64,000 nucleotides of DNA, taken from contig NZ_LQIN01000001.1 in assembly GCF_001500065.1 (NCBI RefSeq), positions 620,001 through 684,000 of the forward strand, read 5' to 3'. The notes beneath the pieces were generated by a model. It was not told the DNA's origin. It ran no database searches and was given only the letters and a program-made list of their open reading frames with translations. The translations under genes and the position numbers were made by a program. Shown one piece after another: positions 10,901 to 25,900 of the stretch (position 1 is the first letter of the stretch; every line of letters starts with the position of its first letter). Source of the stretch: Mycobacterium sp. IS-3022 (GTDB lineage Bacteria > Actinomycetota > Actinomycetes > Mycobacteriales > Mycobacteriaceae).

Positions 10901-13900
10901 CTGTCGTCGGTGAATCTGCTCGATGACGGTGACCACGCTCGGTTGGATGAGATCGGTAATCGGGCGGTGTTGACCGGGCCGGCGGCCGCCCCGGTTTCAA
11001 TTCCGGTGCTGTTCGCCGCGCAGGTGGCCCGCGCGCCGGAGGCGCAGGCACTGACCTTCAACGGCAGCGGCATGACGTATCGGGAGCTGGACGCTGCGGC
11101 GAACCGGTTGGCGCACCTGTTGGCCGGCCACGGGGTGGGCCCGGGCCAGCGCGTGGCATTGCTGTTCTCACGCTCCGCCGAGGCGATCGTGGCGATGTTG
11201 GCGGTGCTCAAGACCGGCGCGGCGTATGTGCCGATCGACCCGGCGCATCCCGACGCGCGCATCGAATTCATGATCTCCGATGCCGCGCCGACGGTCGTGA
11301 TCACCACGTCGGGCATGCGGTCCCGATTGGACGGGCATGACCTGCTGATCATCGCCACCGACGACCCGTCCATTGACGATCAACCCAGCACCGCCTTGCC
11401 GGCGCCGACCCCCGACGACATCGCCTACCTCATCTACACGTCCGGCACTACCGGCGTCCCGAAGGGGGTGGCGATCACACACCACAACGTGACGCAACTG
11501 ATCGCGTCGCTGGATCCCGATTTGGTGGGACCCAAGCAGGTGTGGTCGCAGTGGCACTCTTATAGCTTCGACATTTCGGGTTGGGAGATTTACAGCGCGC
11601 TGCTCCATGGTGGGCGCCTGGTGGTGGTGCCCGAAGACGTGGCGGCCTCACCCGACGACTTCCACGCGTTACTGGTCGCCGAGGGTGTCAGTGTCTTGTG
11701 CCAAACCCCGTCTGCGGTGGCTGCACTCTCTCCTGAAGGGTTGGAGTCGGTGGCGTTGCTGGTGGGCGGTGAGGCCTGCCCCGCCGAGCTGGTGGATCGC
11801 TGGGCGCCGGGGCGGGTGATGATCAACGAATACGGCCCGACCGAAGCCACGATGTGGGTGACCTTGAGTGCGCCGCTGGCGGCCGGGTCGACGGTGGTGC
11901 CGATCGGCTCGCCGGTGGCCGGGGCCGCGTTGTTTGTGCTCGACGGCTGGTTACGTCCGGTGCCCGCCGGAGTCGTCGGCGAGCTGTACGTGGCCGGCGC
12001 CGCGGTCGGCTGCGGGTACTGGCAGCGTGCCCCGTTGACGGCCTCGCGATTTGTGGCGTGCCCGTTCGCTGCCGCCGGGGAGCGGATGTACCGCACCGGC
12101 GATCTGGTGCGGTGGGGCACCGACGGGCAGCTGCAGTATCTGGGCCGCGCCGACGAGCAGGTCAAGATTCGCGGGCACCGCATCGAACCCGGTGAAGTCC
12201 AGTCGGTGTTGGCCAGATGTGAGGGCGTCGACCACGCAGCAGTCATCGTCCGTGAGGACCGTCCCGGCGACAAGCGGCTGGTGGGTTATGTGACCGGCAC
12301 CGCCGACCCGGTCGCAGTTCGCGCGGCGCTCGCGGAGCGGCTGCCGGCTTATCTGGTGCCCGCCGCGGTGGTGTTGATCGACGCGCTGCCGTTGACACCC
12401 AACGGCAAACTGGACAAGCGCGCGCTGCCGGCACCGGAGTACCAGGACGACGAGGAATACCGCGCCGCCACCACCCCCACCGAGGAGATCTTGGCCGGGA
12501 TCTTCGCCAAGGTGCTTGGGCTGGAGCGGGTCGGGATCGATGATTCGTTCTTCGACCTCGGCGGCGACTCGCTGTTGGCGATGCGTGTGATCGCCGCGGT
12601 GAACACCGGCTTGGATTGCCGGCTGACGGTGCGCACCCTGTTCGAGGCTCCCACGGTGGCCCGGTTGGCGCCCCGTGTCGGTGCCGAGCCGGGTGGGCTT
12701 GAGCCCTTGGTGGCCGTGGAACGGCCCGCGGCGGTGCCGTTGTCATATGCGCAGAGCCGGTTGTGGTTCATCGATCAATTCGATGGGCCCTCACCGGATT
12801 ACAACATGGCTGTCGCGTTGCGGCTGTGCGGACCGTTGCACGTCGAGGCGTTGCGCCAAGCGCTCGCCGATGTGGTGAGCCGTCATGAGAGCCTGCGCAC
12901 GGTGTTCTCGGCGGTGGAGGGGATACCACAGCAGCTGGTGATCCCGGCCGAGTCGGCGCAGTTCGGTTGGGAAGTCGTCGACGCTACCGAGTCGTCGGCG
13001 GATGAGGTGCACGCAGCCATTGCGGAGGCGGTCCGCTACAGCTTTGACTTGGCGTCCGAGATCCCGTTGAGGGCAAAGCTTTTGGGTGTTGACGAGGACG
13101 AGCACGTACTGGTCGTCGCGCTGCACCATATCGCCGCCGACGGCTGGTCGCTCGACGTGCTGGCCACCGATGTGGGTCTGGCATATACCGCTCGGGCTGC
13201 GGAGCGGGCGCCGGACTGGGCGCCGTTGCCGGTGCAGTATGTCGACTACACGCTGTGGCAGCGTGAACAGCTCGGCGAATTGACAGACCCCGACAGCCTG
13301 ATCGCCTCCGAGTTGGAGTTTTGGGAGCAAGCTCTGGCTGGGATGCCCGAGCGCTTGCCGCTGCCCACCGATCGGCCTTATCCGCAGGTGGCCGATTCAC
13401 GCGGTGCCAGTGTGACGGTGGACTGGCCGGCCGATCTGCAGCAACGGGTGCGCGAGTTGGCCGGTGAGCACAACGCCACCAGCTTCATGGTGATCCAGGC
13501 TGCAGCCGCGTTGCTGCTATCGCAGGTCAGCGCCAGCAGCGACGTCGCCATCGGTTTCCCGGTCGCCGGGCGTCGCGACCCCTTGCTGGATGAGCTTGTC
13601 GGGTTGTTCGTCAACACGCTGGTGTTGCGGGTCGACCTGGGTGGGAATCCCACTGTCGCCGAGCTGCTGGCGCAGGTGCGGCAGCGCAGCCTGGCCGCCT
13701 ACGAGCACCAAGACGTGCCCTTCGAGGTGCTGGTGGAGCGGCTGAATCCCACTCGAAGCCTGAGTCACCACCCATTGGTCCAGGTGTTGTTGGCTTGGCA
13801 GAACTTCCAAGGACAGCACAGCGGCCCTGCCGCCGGGATGCTCTTGGGGGACCTGGAGGTGACGCAGCTGCCGCTGGACACCGACACCGCCCGCATGGAC

Positions 13901-16900
13901 ATGACGTTCTTCCTCGGGGAACGCTGGACTGAGGCCGGCGAGCCCGCCGGGATCCACGGAAAGGTGGAGTTCCGCACCGACATTTTCGACGCGGCCAGCA
14001 TCGAAGCGCTGATGGAGCGGCTGCGGTTGGTGTTGATGGCGATGACCGCCGACTCTGCACGCAGGCTCTCGTCGGTGGAGCTGCTCGATGAGACCGAGCA
14101 CGCCCGGCTGGATGGGTGGGGCAAGCGGGCGGTCTTGGCCCAGGCTGTGGACGAGGTATCGATTCCGGCGGCGTTCGCTGAGCAGGTGGCGCGTACCCCG
14201 CAGGCGGTGGCGCTGACCTTTGGAGTACGTTCGTGGACGTTTCGCGAGCTCGACGAGGCATCGAATCGACTGGCGCACTTTCTGATTGAACACGGTGCGG
14301 CGCCGGGGCAGTGTGTAGCGCTGCTGTTGCCGCGCTCGGCCGAAGCGATCGTGTCGATACTGGCGGTGCTGAAAACCGGTGCGGCGTATGTGCCGATCGA
14401 TCCGGCGTCGCCGGTGGCTCGCATCGGGTTCATATTGGCTGACGCCGCGGCGATCGCTGCAATCACCACCACCGGGCTGGCTGATCGGCTGGACGGACAA
14501 GGCTTGACGGTCCTCGATGTCGACGACCCCGCTGTAGAGAGCCAACCGAGTAGCGCTTTGGCAGGGCCGGCCCCGGATGACATCGCCTACCTCATCTACA
14601 CGTCGGGCACTACGGGTGTGCCCAAAGGGGTGGCGGTCGCACACCGCAGTGTGACCCAGCTTGTGGAGTCAGTGCCCGCCGAGGTTGCACCGGGACAGGT
14701 GTGGTCGCAATGGCATTCACTGTCCTTCGACGTCTCGGTGTGGGAAATCTTCGGGGCTCTACTGCATGGTGGGCGATTGGTGGTGGCATCCGAAGACGTC
14801 GCCGCTTCACCGAACGAGTTGCACGCCTTGTTGGTTGCTGAACGGGTCGGCGTCTTGTGTCAGACCCCGTCGGCGGCGGGGATGCTATCGCCGCAGGGGC
14901 TGGAGTCGACGGTGCTGATGGTCGCCGGCGAGGCGTGCCCGACCGACCTGGTGGATCGGTGGGCGGCGGGACGGGTGATGATCAACGCCTACGGCCCGAC
15001 CGAAGCCACGGTGTATGCCGCGATGAGTACACCGCTGACACCGGGTTCGGATGTGGCGCCGATCGGGTCACCGGTATCCGGGGCGGCGCTGTTCGTCCTG
15101 GACAGATGGTTGCGGCCGGTGCCGGCGGGCGTCGTCGGCGAGTTGTACGTGGCCGGACGCGGGGTGGCGTGCGGGTATGTGCGCCGGTCCGGCTTGACGG
15201 CGTCGCGGTTTGTGGCGTGTCCGTTCGGTGATGCCGAGGCAGCCGGAACCCGTATGTATCGCACCGGGGATCTGGTGCGCTGGGGCGTTGACGGGCAGCT
15301 GCAATATTTGGGCCGCACCGATGAGCAGGTCAAGATCCGCGGGTATCGCATCGAGCTCGGCGAGGTCCAGGCCGCGCTGGCCGCCCTCGACGGGGTGGAG
15401 CAGGCGGTGGCGGTCGCCCGGGAGGACCGTCCCGGCGACAAGCGGCTGGTCGGTTATGTGACCGGGACCGCCGACCCGTCCACGGCGCGCACGAAACTTG
15501 CCGAGCGGTTGCCGGCCTACATGGTCCCCGCCGCGGTGGTGGTCATCGACGCGCTGCCGTTGACGCCCAACGGCAAGCTCGACAAGCGCGCCCTTCCGGC
15601 ACCGGAGTACCAGGACGTCGATCGGTATCGCGCCCCGGCCACCCCCACCGAGGAGATATTGGCCGGTATCTATGCCCAAGTTCTCGGGATCGAACTGGTC
15701 GGGGCCGATGACTCGTTCTTCGATTTGGGTGGGGACTCACTGTCGGCGATGCGGGTGATCGCCGCGATCAACACCGGGCTGGGTACCCACCTTGCGGTTC
15801 GCACCCTGTTCGAGGCGCCCACGGTGGCCCAGTTGGCGCCCCGTATCGGTTCCGACGGGGGTGGCCTCGAGCCGTTGGTGGCGATGGAGCGGCCGGCGGT
15901 GGTGCCGTTGTCGTTTGCCCAGCACCGGCTGTGGTTCATCGACCAGTTGCAGGGGCCCTCACCGATCTACAACATGTCGGTTGCGTTGCAGCTGAGCGGA
16001 CTGCCGGATGTCGAGGCGTTGGGACAAGCGTTGGTCGATGTGGTGGGCCGCCATGAGAGCCTGCGCACCCTGTTCCCGGCCGTCGACGGGACCCCTCAAC
16101 AGCTGGTGGTGCCGGCCGAGTCGGCGCAGTTCCAGTGGGAGGTCGTCGACGCTACCGGATGGTCGGCGGTCCAGCTTCACGATGCCATCGGCGCCGCGGT
16201 GCGTGAGCCGTTTGATCTGGCGAGCGAGATCCCTTTGCGGGCAAGGCTTTTCCGCATCGCCGATGACCAGCATGTGTTGGTGGCGGCGGTGCACCATATC
16301 GCCGCCGACGGCTGGTCGATCATCCCACTGGTGCGTGACCTGGCGGTGGCCTACGCCAGCCGGCGCGCGGGGCAGGCCCCCGGTTGGGCGCCGTTGGCGG
16401 TGCAGTATGTCGATTACACGTTGTGGCAGCGTGCGCAGCTGGGTGAACTGGCCGATAGCGACAGCCGCATCGCTGCGCAGCTGGCCTACTGGGAACAGGC
16501 CTTGGCCGGCGTGCCCGAGCGACTGCAGCTGCCCACCGATCGGCCCTATCCGCCGGTTGCTGATTATCGGGGCGCGAAGGTTGCGGTGGACTGGCCGGCC
16601 GAGTTGCAGCAGCAGATCGCTGCGGTGGCCCGTGAGCACAATGCGACCAGCTTCATGGTGATGCAGGCCGCCCTCGCGGTCCTGCTGGCCAAGCTCAGCG
16701 CCAGCACCGATGTGGCCATCGGGTTCCCGATCGCCGGGCGGCGCGATCCCGCCCTGGATGAGCTTGTCGGGTTCTTCGTCAACACCCTGGTGTTGCGGAT
16801 CGATGTCGCAGGGGACCCCAGTAGCGCCGAGCTGCTGGCACAGGTGCGAGGGCGGAGTCTGGCCGCCTACGAGCACCAAGACGTGCCCTTCGAGGTGTTG

Positions 16901-19900
16901 GTGGAACGGCTGAACCCGACGCGAAGCCTGACCCATCACCCCCTGGTCCAGGTGATGTTGGCCTGGCAGAACAACGACCTGGCTGCCGAGCTGACCTTGG
17001 ACGATCTTCAGGTCACGCCGCTGCCGTCCGACACCCGCACAGCGCGCATGGATTTGACGTTCGCCCTCGGCGAGCGCTGGAACCAGGCCGGTGAGCCTGC
17101 CGGGATCGCCGGCGAAGTGGAGTTCCGCACCGACGTATTCGATCCGGCCAGCATCGAGGCGCTGATCGGGAGGTGGCGGCGGGTGTTGGTGGCCATGACC
17201 GCGGACCCGACACGGCGGCTCTCGTCGGTGGACGTGCTCGATGTCGAGGAGCATGCCCGGCTGGATGAGGTTGGCAACCGGGCGGTATTGACCGCACCGG
17301 CACCCGCCCCCATGTCGATTCCCGCGCTTTTTGCCGAGCAGGTGGCGCGCGTCCCGGAGGCAGTGGCGATCAGCGCCGAGGGTCGCTCGGTGACGTATCG
17401 GGAGCTCGATGAGGCATCGAATCGGTTGGCGCACTTGCTGATCGGTCATGGGGTGGGCCCCGGTGAGCGGGTGGCGGTGTTGTTGCCGCGCTCGGGCCAG
17501 GCGGTCGCGACGATCCTCGGCGTGCTCAAAACAGGAGCGGCCTATGTGCCGCTCGATCCGGCGCACCCCGATGCGCGGATCGCGTTCGTGGTCGGTGATG
17601 CCGCCCCGATGGCCGCGGTCACCACTGCAAAGCTGCGGTCGCGATTGGACGGCCATGAGCTGGTGGTCATCGACATCGATGACCCGGCCCTGGACGCTCA
17701 ACCCCGCGTCGGCTTGCCGGCGCCGTCCCCGGATGAAGTTGCGTATTTGATCTACACCTCGGGTACCACCGGGACCCCGAAGGGGGTGGCGGTGGCGCAC
17801 CGCAACGTGACTCGGCTGCTGGAGGTGTTGGAGGCCGAGGTCCCCGCGGCGGGGGTGTGGTCGCAGTGTCACTCGCTGGCGTTCGACTTCTCGGTGTGGG
17901 AGATGTTCGGCGCGCTGCTGGGTGGTGGGCGGCTGGTGGTGGTGCCCGATGCGGTGGTGCGCTCGCCCGAGGAGCTGCACGCCGTGTCGGTGAACGAGCA
18001 GGTGGGTGTGTTGAGCCAGACCCCATCGGCGTTCTATGCGTTGCAGGCCGCCGATGCGCTGGCACCCCAACAGGGCGATCAGCTCAAGCTCGAGACGGTG
18101 GTGTTCGGCGGGGAGGCGCTGGAACCGCAGCGTCTTCGGTCGTGGCTGGGTCATCATCGGGGGTTGCCGCGGCTGGTCAACATGTACGGCATCACCGAGA
18201 CGACGGTGCATGCCTCGGTGCGCGAGATCGTCGACGCCGACGTCGATCACACGGTCAGCCCGATCGGCGTGCCGCTGGCCCATCTCGGCTTCTTCGTGCT
18301 GGACCACTGGTTGCGGCCGGTGCCCGCCGGGGTGGTGGGCGAGCTGTATGTGGCCGGCGCCGGTCTGGCGTATGGGTATGTCGGCCGGGCTCCGCTCACG
18401 TCGACGCGCTTTGTGGCCTGCCCGTTCGCCGGTGCCGGGGCCCGGATGTATCGCACCGGGGATCTGGTGTCGTGGGGTACCGATGGGCAGCTGCGGTATC
18501 TGGGACGCGCCGATGAGCAGGTCAAGATCCGTGGGTATCGCATCGAACTCGGAGAGGTGCAGGCCGCGCTGGCCGGATGCGACGGCGTCCAGCAGGCGGT
18601 GGTGATCGCGCGCGAGGACCGCCCCGGCGACAAGCGCCTGGTGGGCTACGTAACTGGGACCGCCGACCCGGCCACCGTGCGGGCAAAGGTGGGTCAGCGG
18701 TTGCCGAGCTACATGGTCCCGACCGCGGTTGTGGTACTCGACGCGCTGCCGTTGACGGTCAACGGCAAGCTCGACACCCGCGCCCTGCCGGCACCCGAGT
18801 ACACCGACACCGACAGTCGATATCGCGCTCCGGCCAACCCCACCGAGGAGATCCTGGCCGGCATCTACGCCCAGGTCCTCGGACTCGAGCAAGTCGGCGT
18901 CGACGACTCATTCTTCGAGTTGGGCGGGGATTCACTGTCGGTGATGCGCCTGGTCGCTGCCGTCAACACCGGCCTGGATGCACACCTATCGGTGCGTGCG
19001 GTATTTGAGGCGCCGACGGTTGCCGAGTTGGCGCCGCGCCTCGGTGGTGAGGCGGACCGGCTGGAGCCGTTGGTGGCCGTTGAGCGGCCCGCGGTGGTTC
19101 CGTTGTCATTCGCCCAGAACCGGTTGTGGGTCATCGACCAGTTGGAAGGGCCCTCCCCGGTCTACAACATGGCGACTGCGTTGCGGCTGTGCGGGCGGCT
19201 TGATGCCGAGGCGTTGGGCCAAGCGCTCGGAGATGTGGTGGAGCGCCACGAAAGTCTGCGCACCCTGTTCCCGGCGGTCGGCGGAATCCCGCAACAGCTG
19301 GTTACGCCCGCCGAGCGGGCTGACTTCGGTTGGCAGATCATCGATGCCACCGGATGGACGGCAGTCGAGCTAGACGAGGCCATCGACAGCGCGGCGCGTC
19401 ACGCGTTCGACCTTGCGAACCAAATCCCGTTGCGGGCACGGCTTTTCCGCATCTCTGACGAGGAACACGTGCTGGTGGCCGTGGTACACCACATCGCTGC
19501 GGACGGCTGGTCGATCACCCCGCTGGTGGCCGACCTCGGGGTGGCCTATGCCAGCAGGTGCGTGGGGCGGCCTCCCGAGTGGGCGCCGTTGCCGGTGCAG
19601 TATGTGGATTACACGCTGTGGCAGCGTGCGCAGCTGGGCGAGCTCGACGACAGCAACAGTCCCATCGCTGCGCAGCTGACCTACTGGGAGCAGGCTTTGA
19701 CGGGGCTGCCCGAACGCCTGGAGCTGCCGACCGATCGGCCCTATCCGGCAGTTGCCGATTCCCGAGGCGCCCGAGTAGCGGTGGACTGGCCGGCCGAGCT
19801 GCAGCAGCGGGTCGCTCGGATGGCTCGTGAAAACAACGCGACCAGCTTCATGGTGGTCCAGGCCGCCTTGGCCGCGCTGCTGTCACAGATCAGCGCCAGC

Positions 19901-22900
19901 AGCGATGTGGCGGTGGGGTTCCCGATCGCCGGGCGTCGCGACACGGCGCTTGACGGCCTCGTGGGGTTCTTCGTCAACGCCTTGGTGTTGCGGGTCGACC
20001 TCGCCGGGGACCCCAGTGCTACCGAGTTGCTGGCTCAAGTGCGAGGGCGGAGCCTGGCTGCCTACGAGCACCAAGACGTGCCCTTCGAGGTGCTGGTGGA
20101 GCGGCTGAACCCGACCCGAAGCCTGAGTCATCATCCGCTGATCCAGGTGGTGTTGTCCTGGCAGAACAACGAGCCCGCCGCGGATCTGGGTCTGGGTGAT
20201 CTGCAAGTCACGCAGCTGCCGGTGGACACCCAAACTGCCCGCATGGATCTGACGTTCTTCCTCGGTGAAAGCTGGACCCGGGCCGGTGAGCCGGCTGGGA
20301 TTCGAGGGGAGGTGGAGTTCCGCACCGACGTGTTCGACGCGGGAACCATCGAGGCGTTGGTTGCCCGGTTCGAGCGGGTGTTGGTGGCGATGACCGACGA
20401 CCCGACCTGGCGGCTGTCGTCGGTGGATCTGCTCGATGAGGCCGAGCATGCGCGGCTGGACGAGTTCGGCAATCGGAAGGTGTTGGCCCAACAGGCGACC
20501 CAGGGGTCAATTCCCGCATTGTTCGCTGAGCACGTAGCCCGCGCTTCGGAGGCGCCGGCACTGACCTTCGACGGCCGCTCAATGACGTACCGGGAACTGG
20601 ACGAGGCGGCTAACCGGTTGGCGCACCTGCTGGTTGACCGAGGCGCCGGCCCGGGGCAGTGTGTGGCGCTGCTCTTGCCGCGCTCGGCCAAGGCGATCGT
20701 GGCGGTCCTGGCGGTGCTCAAGACCGGCGCGGCCTATCTTCCGATCGACCCCGCCCATCCCGACGCGCGGATCGGTTTCATGGTCGGCGATGCCGCGCCG
20801 ATTGCCGCAGTCACCACCGCCGACCTGCGGACGCGGCTTGACGGCCACGAACTGACGGTCATCGACGTCGACGATCCATCGATAGACGCCCAGCCGAGCA
20901 CCGCGCTGCCGATGCCCGCGCCCGAGGACATCGCCTACCTCATCTACACCTCGGGCACTACCGGTGCGCCCAAGGGAGTGGCGGTCGCTCACCGCAACGT
21001 GACCCAGTTGCTGGAGTCCCTGCATGCGCCGCTGCCACCGGCGGGGGTGTGGTCGCAGTGGCACTCGTTGGCCTTCGACGCTTCGGTTCAGGAGATCTTC
21101 GGCGCCCTGCTGGGCGGTGGCCGGCTGGTGGTGGTGCCCGAAGACGTGGCCCGCTCGCCAGAAGATCTGCGCGCCTTGCTGATCGCCGAACAGGTCACCG
21201 TGTTGAGCCAGACCGCTTCTGCGGTGGGGACACTGTCGCCCGAGGGGCTGGATTCGGTGGCGTTGGTCGTGGGCGCTGAGCCGTGTCCCGCCGAGGTGGT
21301 GGATCGGTGGGCGCCCCGGCGGGTGATGGTCAACGTCTACGGCCCGACCGAAACCACGGTGGATGTGGCGATCAGCGCACCGCTGACCGCAGGTTCAGGC
21401 GTGGTGCCGATCGGCTCGCCTGTCTCGGGAGCGGCCTTCTTTGTGCTGAACCGTTGGTTGCGGCCGGTACCGGTCGGTGTGGTCGGCGAGTTGTACGTCG
21501 CGGGCCGTGGCCTGACGTATGGATATCTGGGTCGGGCGCCGTTGACGGCGTCGAGGTTCGTGGCGTGTCCGTTCGGCGGCGCGGAGGCACTCGGAACACG
21601 TATGTACCGCACCGGGGATCTGGTGTGCTGGCGACCCGATGGGCAACTGACCTATCTGGGCCGTGCCGATGAGCAGGTCAAGATCCGCGGGTACCGCATC
21701 GAACTCGGCGAAGTGCGCGCGGCCCTGGCCGGCTGCGATGGGGTCGAGCAGGCGGTCGTGATCGCCCGCGAGGACCGCCCCGGTGACAGGCGACTGGTGG
21801 GCTATGTCACCGAGTCGGCGACCGGAATCGTCGACCCGGCTGAGCTACGCGCTGTCCTGGCCGAACGGCTGCCGGCATATATGGTCCCGGTCGCGGTGGT
21901 GGTATTGGAAACGTTGCCGATGACGGTCAACGGCAAACTCGACAAGCGCGCACTACCGGCACCGGAATATCAGGATGCTGATCGGTACCGCGCCCCGGCC
22001 AACGCGGTCGAGGAGATCCTGGCCGGCATCTACGCGCAGGTGCTGGGCCTGGAACGGGTCGGCGTCGACGAGTCCTTCTTCGAGCTCGGCGGCGACAGCA
22101 TCTTGTCGTTGCAGGTGGCGGCGCGGGCCCGGGCAGCCGGTCTGAGGTGCCAGCCGCCCGACATTTTCGTCGAGCAGACCGTGGCCCGTCTTGCCCTGGT
22201 GGTCGGCGTGGCTGACGACGAGGCCGCCCCCGCCGACGACGGAATCGGGTCGGTGGTGGCGACCCCGATCATGCGCTGGCTGGAAACCGTCGACGGCCCG
22301 GTTGATCAGTACAACCAAACGCTGGTGGTACAGGCCCCGGCCGGGGTCAGCGAGGCCGACGTGGTGGCGGTCCTGCAGGCCTTGGTGGATCGGCATGCGA
22401 TGTTGCGGCTACGCGTCGACGACGGCGCCGGGTCGTGGTCGTTGACGGTGCCCGAAGCGGGTTCGGTCGATGCGCGCGATCGCCTGCTGACGGTCGACGT
22501 GTTGTCCGATGAGGCGGTGGTGGACGCGCGGTCGCGGCTGAACCCGTTCGCCGGGGTGATGCTCAGCGCGTTGTGGGCTGGTTCGACCGGCCAGCTGGCG
22601 TTGATGATCCACCATCTGGCCGTCGACGGGGTGTCCTGGCGAATCCTGTTGGAAGACTTGAACATCGCGTGGGCACAGCATCACAGCGGTGAGCCGATAG
22701 CCCTGCCGGCCGGCGGCACGTCGTTTGCCCGCTGGGCGTCGTTCCTGGACGAGTATTCACGCCGCCCGGAGGTGGTCGACCAGGCCGACACGTGGCGCCA
22801 GGTGGCGTCGTCCCCGGAAGTGTTGCCCGCGGTGCAGCCCGAGGTGGATACCTTCGCCACGGCCGGGCAGTTGTCGATGCAGCTGGACGTGGAGACCACC

Positions 22901-25900
22901 CGCTTGCTCTTGGGCGAGGTCCCGGCGGCGTTTCACGCCGGGGTGCAAGACATCCTGTTGATCGCGTTCGGGTTGGCGTGGTCGCAGTTCTTGGGCACCG
23001 GCGCCACACCGATCGGCATCAATGTCGAGGGCCACGGCCGCCACGAGGAACTGTCCGCCGATATCGATCTGACGCGCACCGTGGGCTGGTTCACCACCGT
23101 CTACCCGGTCTCGTTGACGATCGACCCGCCGGACTGGGCCCAGGTGGTCGCCGGCGAGGCCGCGCTGGGGTCGTTGATCAAGGACGCCAAAGAGCAGCTT
23201 CGCGCCATGCCCGACTCGCTGACCTACGGCCTGCTGCGCTATCTGAACAGCGACGTCGAGCTGGGCGACTCCGACCCGAGGATCGGGTTCAACTATCTGG
23301 GGCGGCTCGGTGCGGCAGCGGCCGAGCTGTCGGAGGAGTTGTGGCGGCTCAGCGAGGAGGGTTTGTCGTTTACGGGCGCGGCCGCGGCGATACCGATGCC
23401 GCTGAACCACACCGTGGAGCTCAACGCGGCCACCGCCGACACCGACGCCGGCCCGCAGCTGCACGCCAACTGGACGTGGGCGGAATCGGCAGTCGACCAG
23501 GCGCAGATCGACCGGTTGAGCCGGTTGTGGTTTGAGGCGCTCGAAGGGATCTGCGCGCATGTGCGCGCCGGTGGAGGCGGGTTGACGCCGTCGGATCTCG
23601 CGCCGGCGCGGCTGACCCAGCAACAGATCGACGAACTGTGCCGGCAATACCGCATCGCTGACGTGTTGCCGTTGACCCCGCTCCAGCAGGGGCTGCTGTA
23701 TCACGCCGGCAGCGCACAGGACGACGGCGAGGATGTGTACGCGGTCCAGCTGGAGATCACGCTCAGCGGTGCCCTCGATGCGCATCGGCTACGCGATGCC
23801 GTTCACACGGTGGTCAAGCGGCATCCGAATCTTGTGGCCCGCTTCTGCGCAGACTTCGACGAGCCGGTGCAGGTCATCCCGGCTGACCCCGTGATGGTGT
23901 GGCGGTATGTCGAGCTGGACGCCGACGGCGTCGATGTCGACGAGCAAGTCAAGCAGCTCTGCGCCGACGAACGCGCCGAGGTCGCCGATCTGGTGGATCA
24001 GCCGCCGTTCCGGGCGGCGTTGATCCGCACCTCGCAGGATCGCCATCGGTTCGTTCTGACCAACCACCACATCGTGATGGACGGCTGGTCGCTGCCGATC
24101 CTGCTGCAGGAAATAGTTGCCGGCTATTACGGGCAGCGGCTGCCGGCGGCCGCGTCCTATCGCAGCTTCGTTGCCTGGCTCGCCGATCAGGATCGCGCTG
24201 CCGCCCACGCGGCATGGCGAGACTTGTTTGCCGGTTTCGACACCCCGACACTTGTGGGCCCGCCGGGCTGGTTGGGTCTGGGGCGGCGAGGCGCTGTTCT
24301 GCATCGGGTTTCTGAGCAGACCACCCGCGCCATAGGTGAGGTGGCCCGTTCGCACCAAACCACCGTCAACACCGTGCTGCAGGCCGCGTGGGCGCAAATT
24401 CTGATGTCGCTGACCGGCCAGCGTGACGTGTCCTTCGGCATCGCAGTGTCGGGACGGCCGGCCGAGCTGGCCGGCGCGGAATCGATGGTGGGGTTGTTGA
24501 TCAACACCGTGCCGGTTCGGGGGCACATCACGACGGCAACCACCACGGCCGACCTGCTCAACCAGCTGCAACACGCTTACAACCAGACGCTCGAGCACCA
24601 GCATCTGGCGCTGACCGAGATCCACCGCGTCACCGGTCACGACCAACTGTTCGACACCCTTTTCGTATACGAGAACTACCCGGTCGATACCGCCGCGTTG
24701 TCAAGCGTCCACGAGTTGTCGATCAGCGACATGACGGCGCGCGAATACAACCACTACCCCCTCACGGTGGCTGCCGCGCCAGGCGATGAACTGGCCATCC
24801 GCCTCGAATTCGATGCCGATCTGTTCGACCTGGCCAGTGTTGAGGCGCTGGTTGAGCGGCTGGAGCGGATGTTGGTGGCGATGACGGCCGACCCGACCCG
24901 GCGGCTCTCGTCGGTGGATCTGCTCGATGAGGCCGAGCATGCCCGGCTGGATGCGGTCGGTAATCGGGCGGTGTTGACCCGGGCCGCCAGCAGGTCGGTG
25001 TCGATTCCCGCGTTGTTCGCCGAGCAGGTGGCCCGCGCCCCGGAGGCGGTGGCGGTCACCTTCGAGGGCCGCTCGATGATGTACCGGGAGCTCGATGAGG
25101 CCGCCAACCGGTTGGCGCATCAGCTGGCAGAGCTCGGTGCGGGCCCGGGACATCGGGTGGCGCTGCTGCTGCCGCGCTCGGCCGAGGCCATCGTGGCGAT
25201 GCTGGCGGTGCTCAAGACGGGGGCGGCTTATCTGCCGCTGGATCCGGCGCATCCCGATGCGCGGATCGGGTTCGTGGTCGGCGACGCCGCCCCGACGGTA
25301 GCGGTCACCACGGCGGAGCTACGTGCGCGGTTGAACGGCCACGAGCTGGTCGTCATCGAGATCGACGACGCGGCGATCGACAACCGGCCCAGCACCGCAC
25401 TGCCGGCGCCCGACCCGGACAACGTCGCCTACCTCATCTACACCTCGGGCACCACCGGAACCCCGAAGGGGGTGGCGGTCGCGCACCGCAACGTGACCAC
25501 GCTGTTGGAGTCATTGGAGGCCGAGGTCCCCGCGGCGGGGGTGTGGTCGCAGTGTCACTCGTTGGCGTTCGACTTCTCGGTATGGGAGATCTTCGGCGCG
25601 CTGCTGGGTGGTGGACGCGTGGTGGTGGTGCCCGATGCGGTGGTCCGCTCACCGGAAGAGCTCCACTCCCTATTGGTTGCCGAGCAGGTCAGCGTCTTGA
25701 GCCAGACCCCCTCGGCGTTTTATGCACTGCAAACCGCCGATGCGCTGGCACCCGAGCGCGGTGATCAGCTCAAGCTGGAAACGGTGGTGTTCGGCGGTGA
25801 AGCGCTCGAGCCGCAGCGGCTGGAGCCGTGGCTACGTAATCATTCGGGGTTGCCGCGGCTGGTCAATATGTACGGCATCACCGAGACCACGGTGCATGCC

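Noticed and set aside
15959..18892. A 977-codon open frame on the minus strand
   Set aside because: It is antisense to NRPS modules 5 and part of 6. High GC leaves long stop-free antisense frames, and the translation is rich in Arg, His and Gln with no domain motifs.
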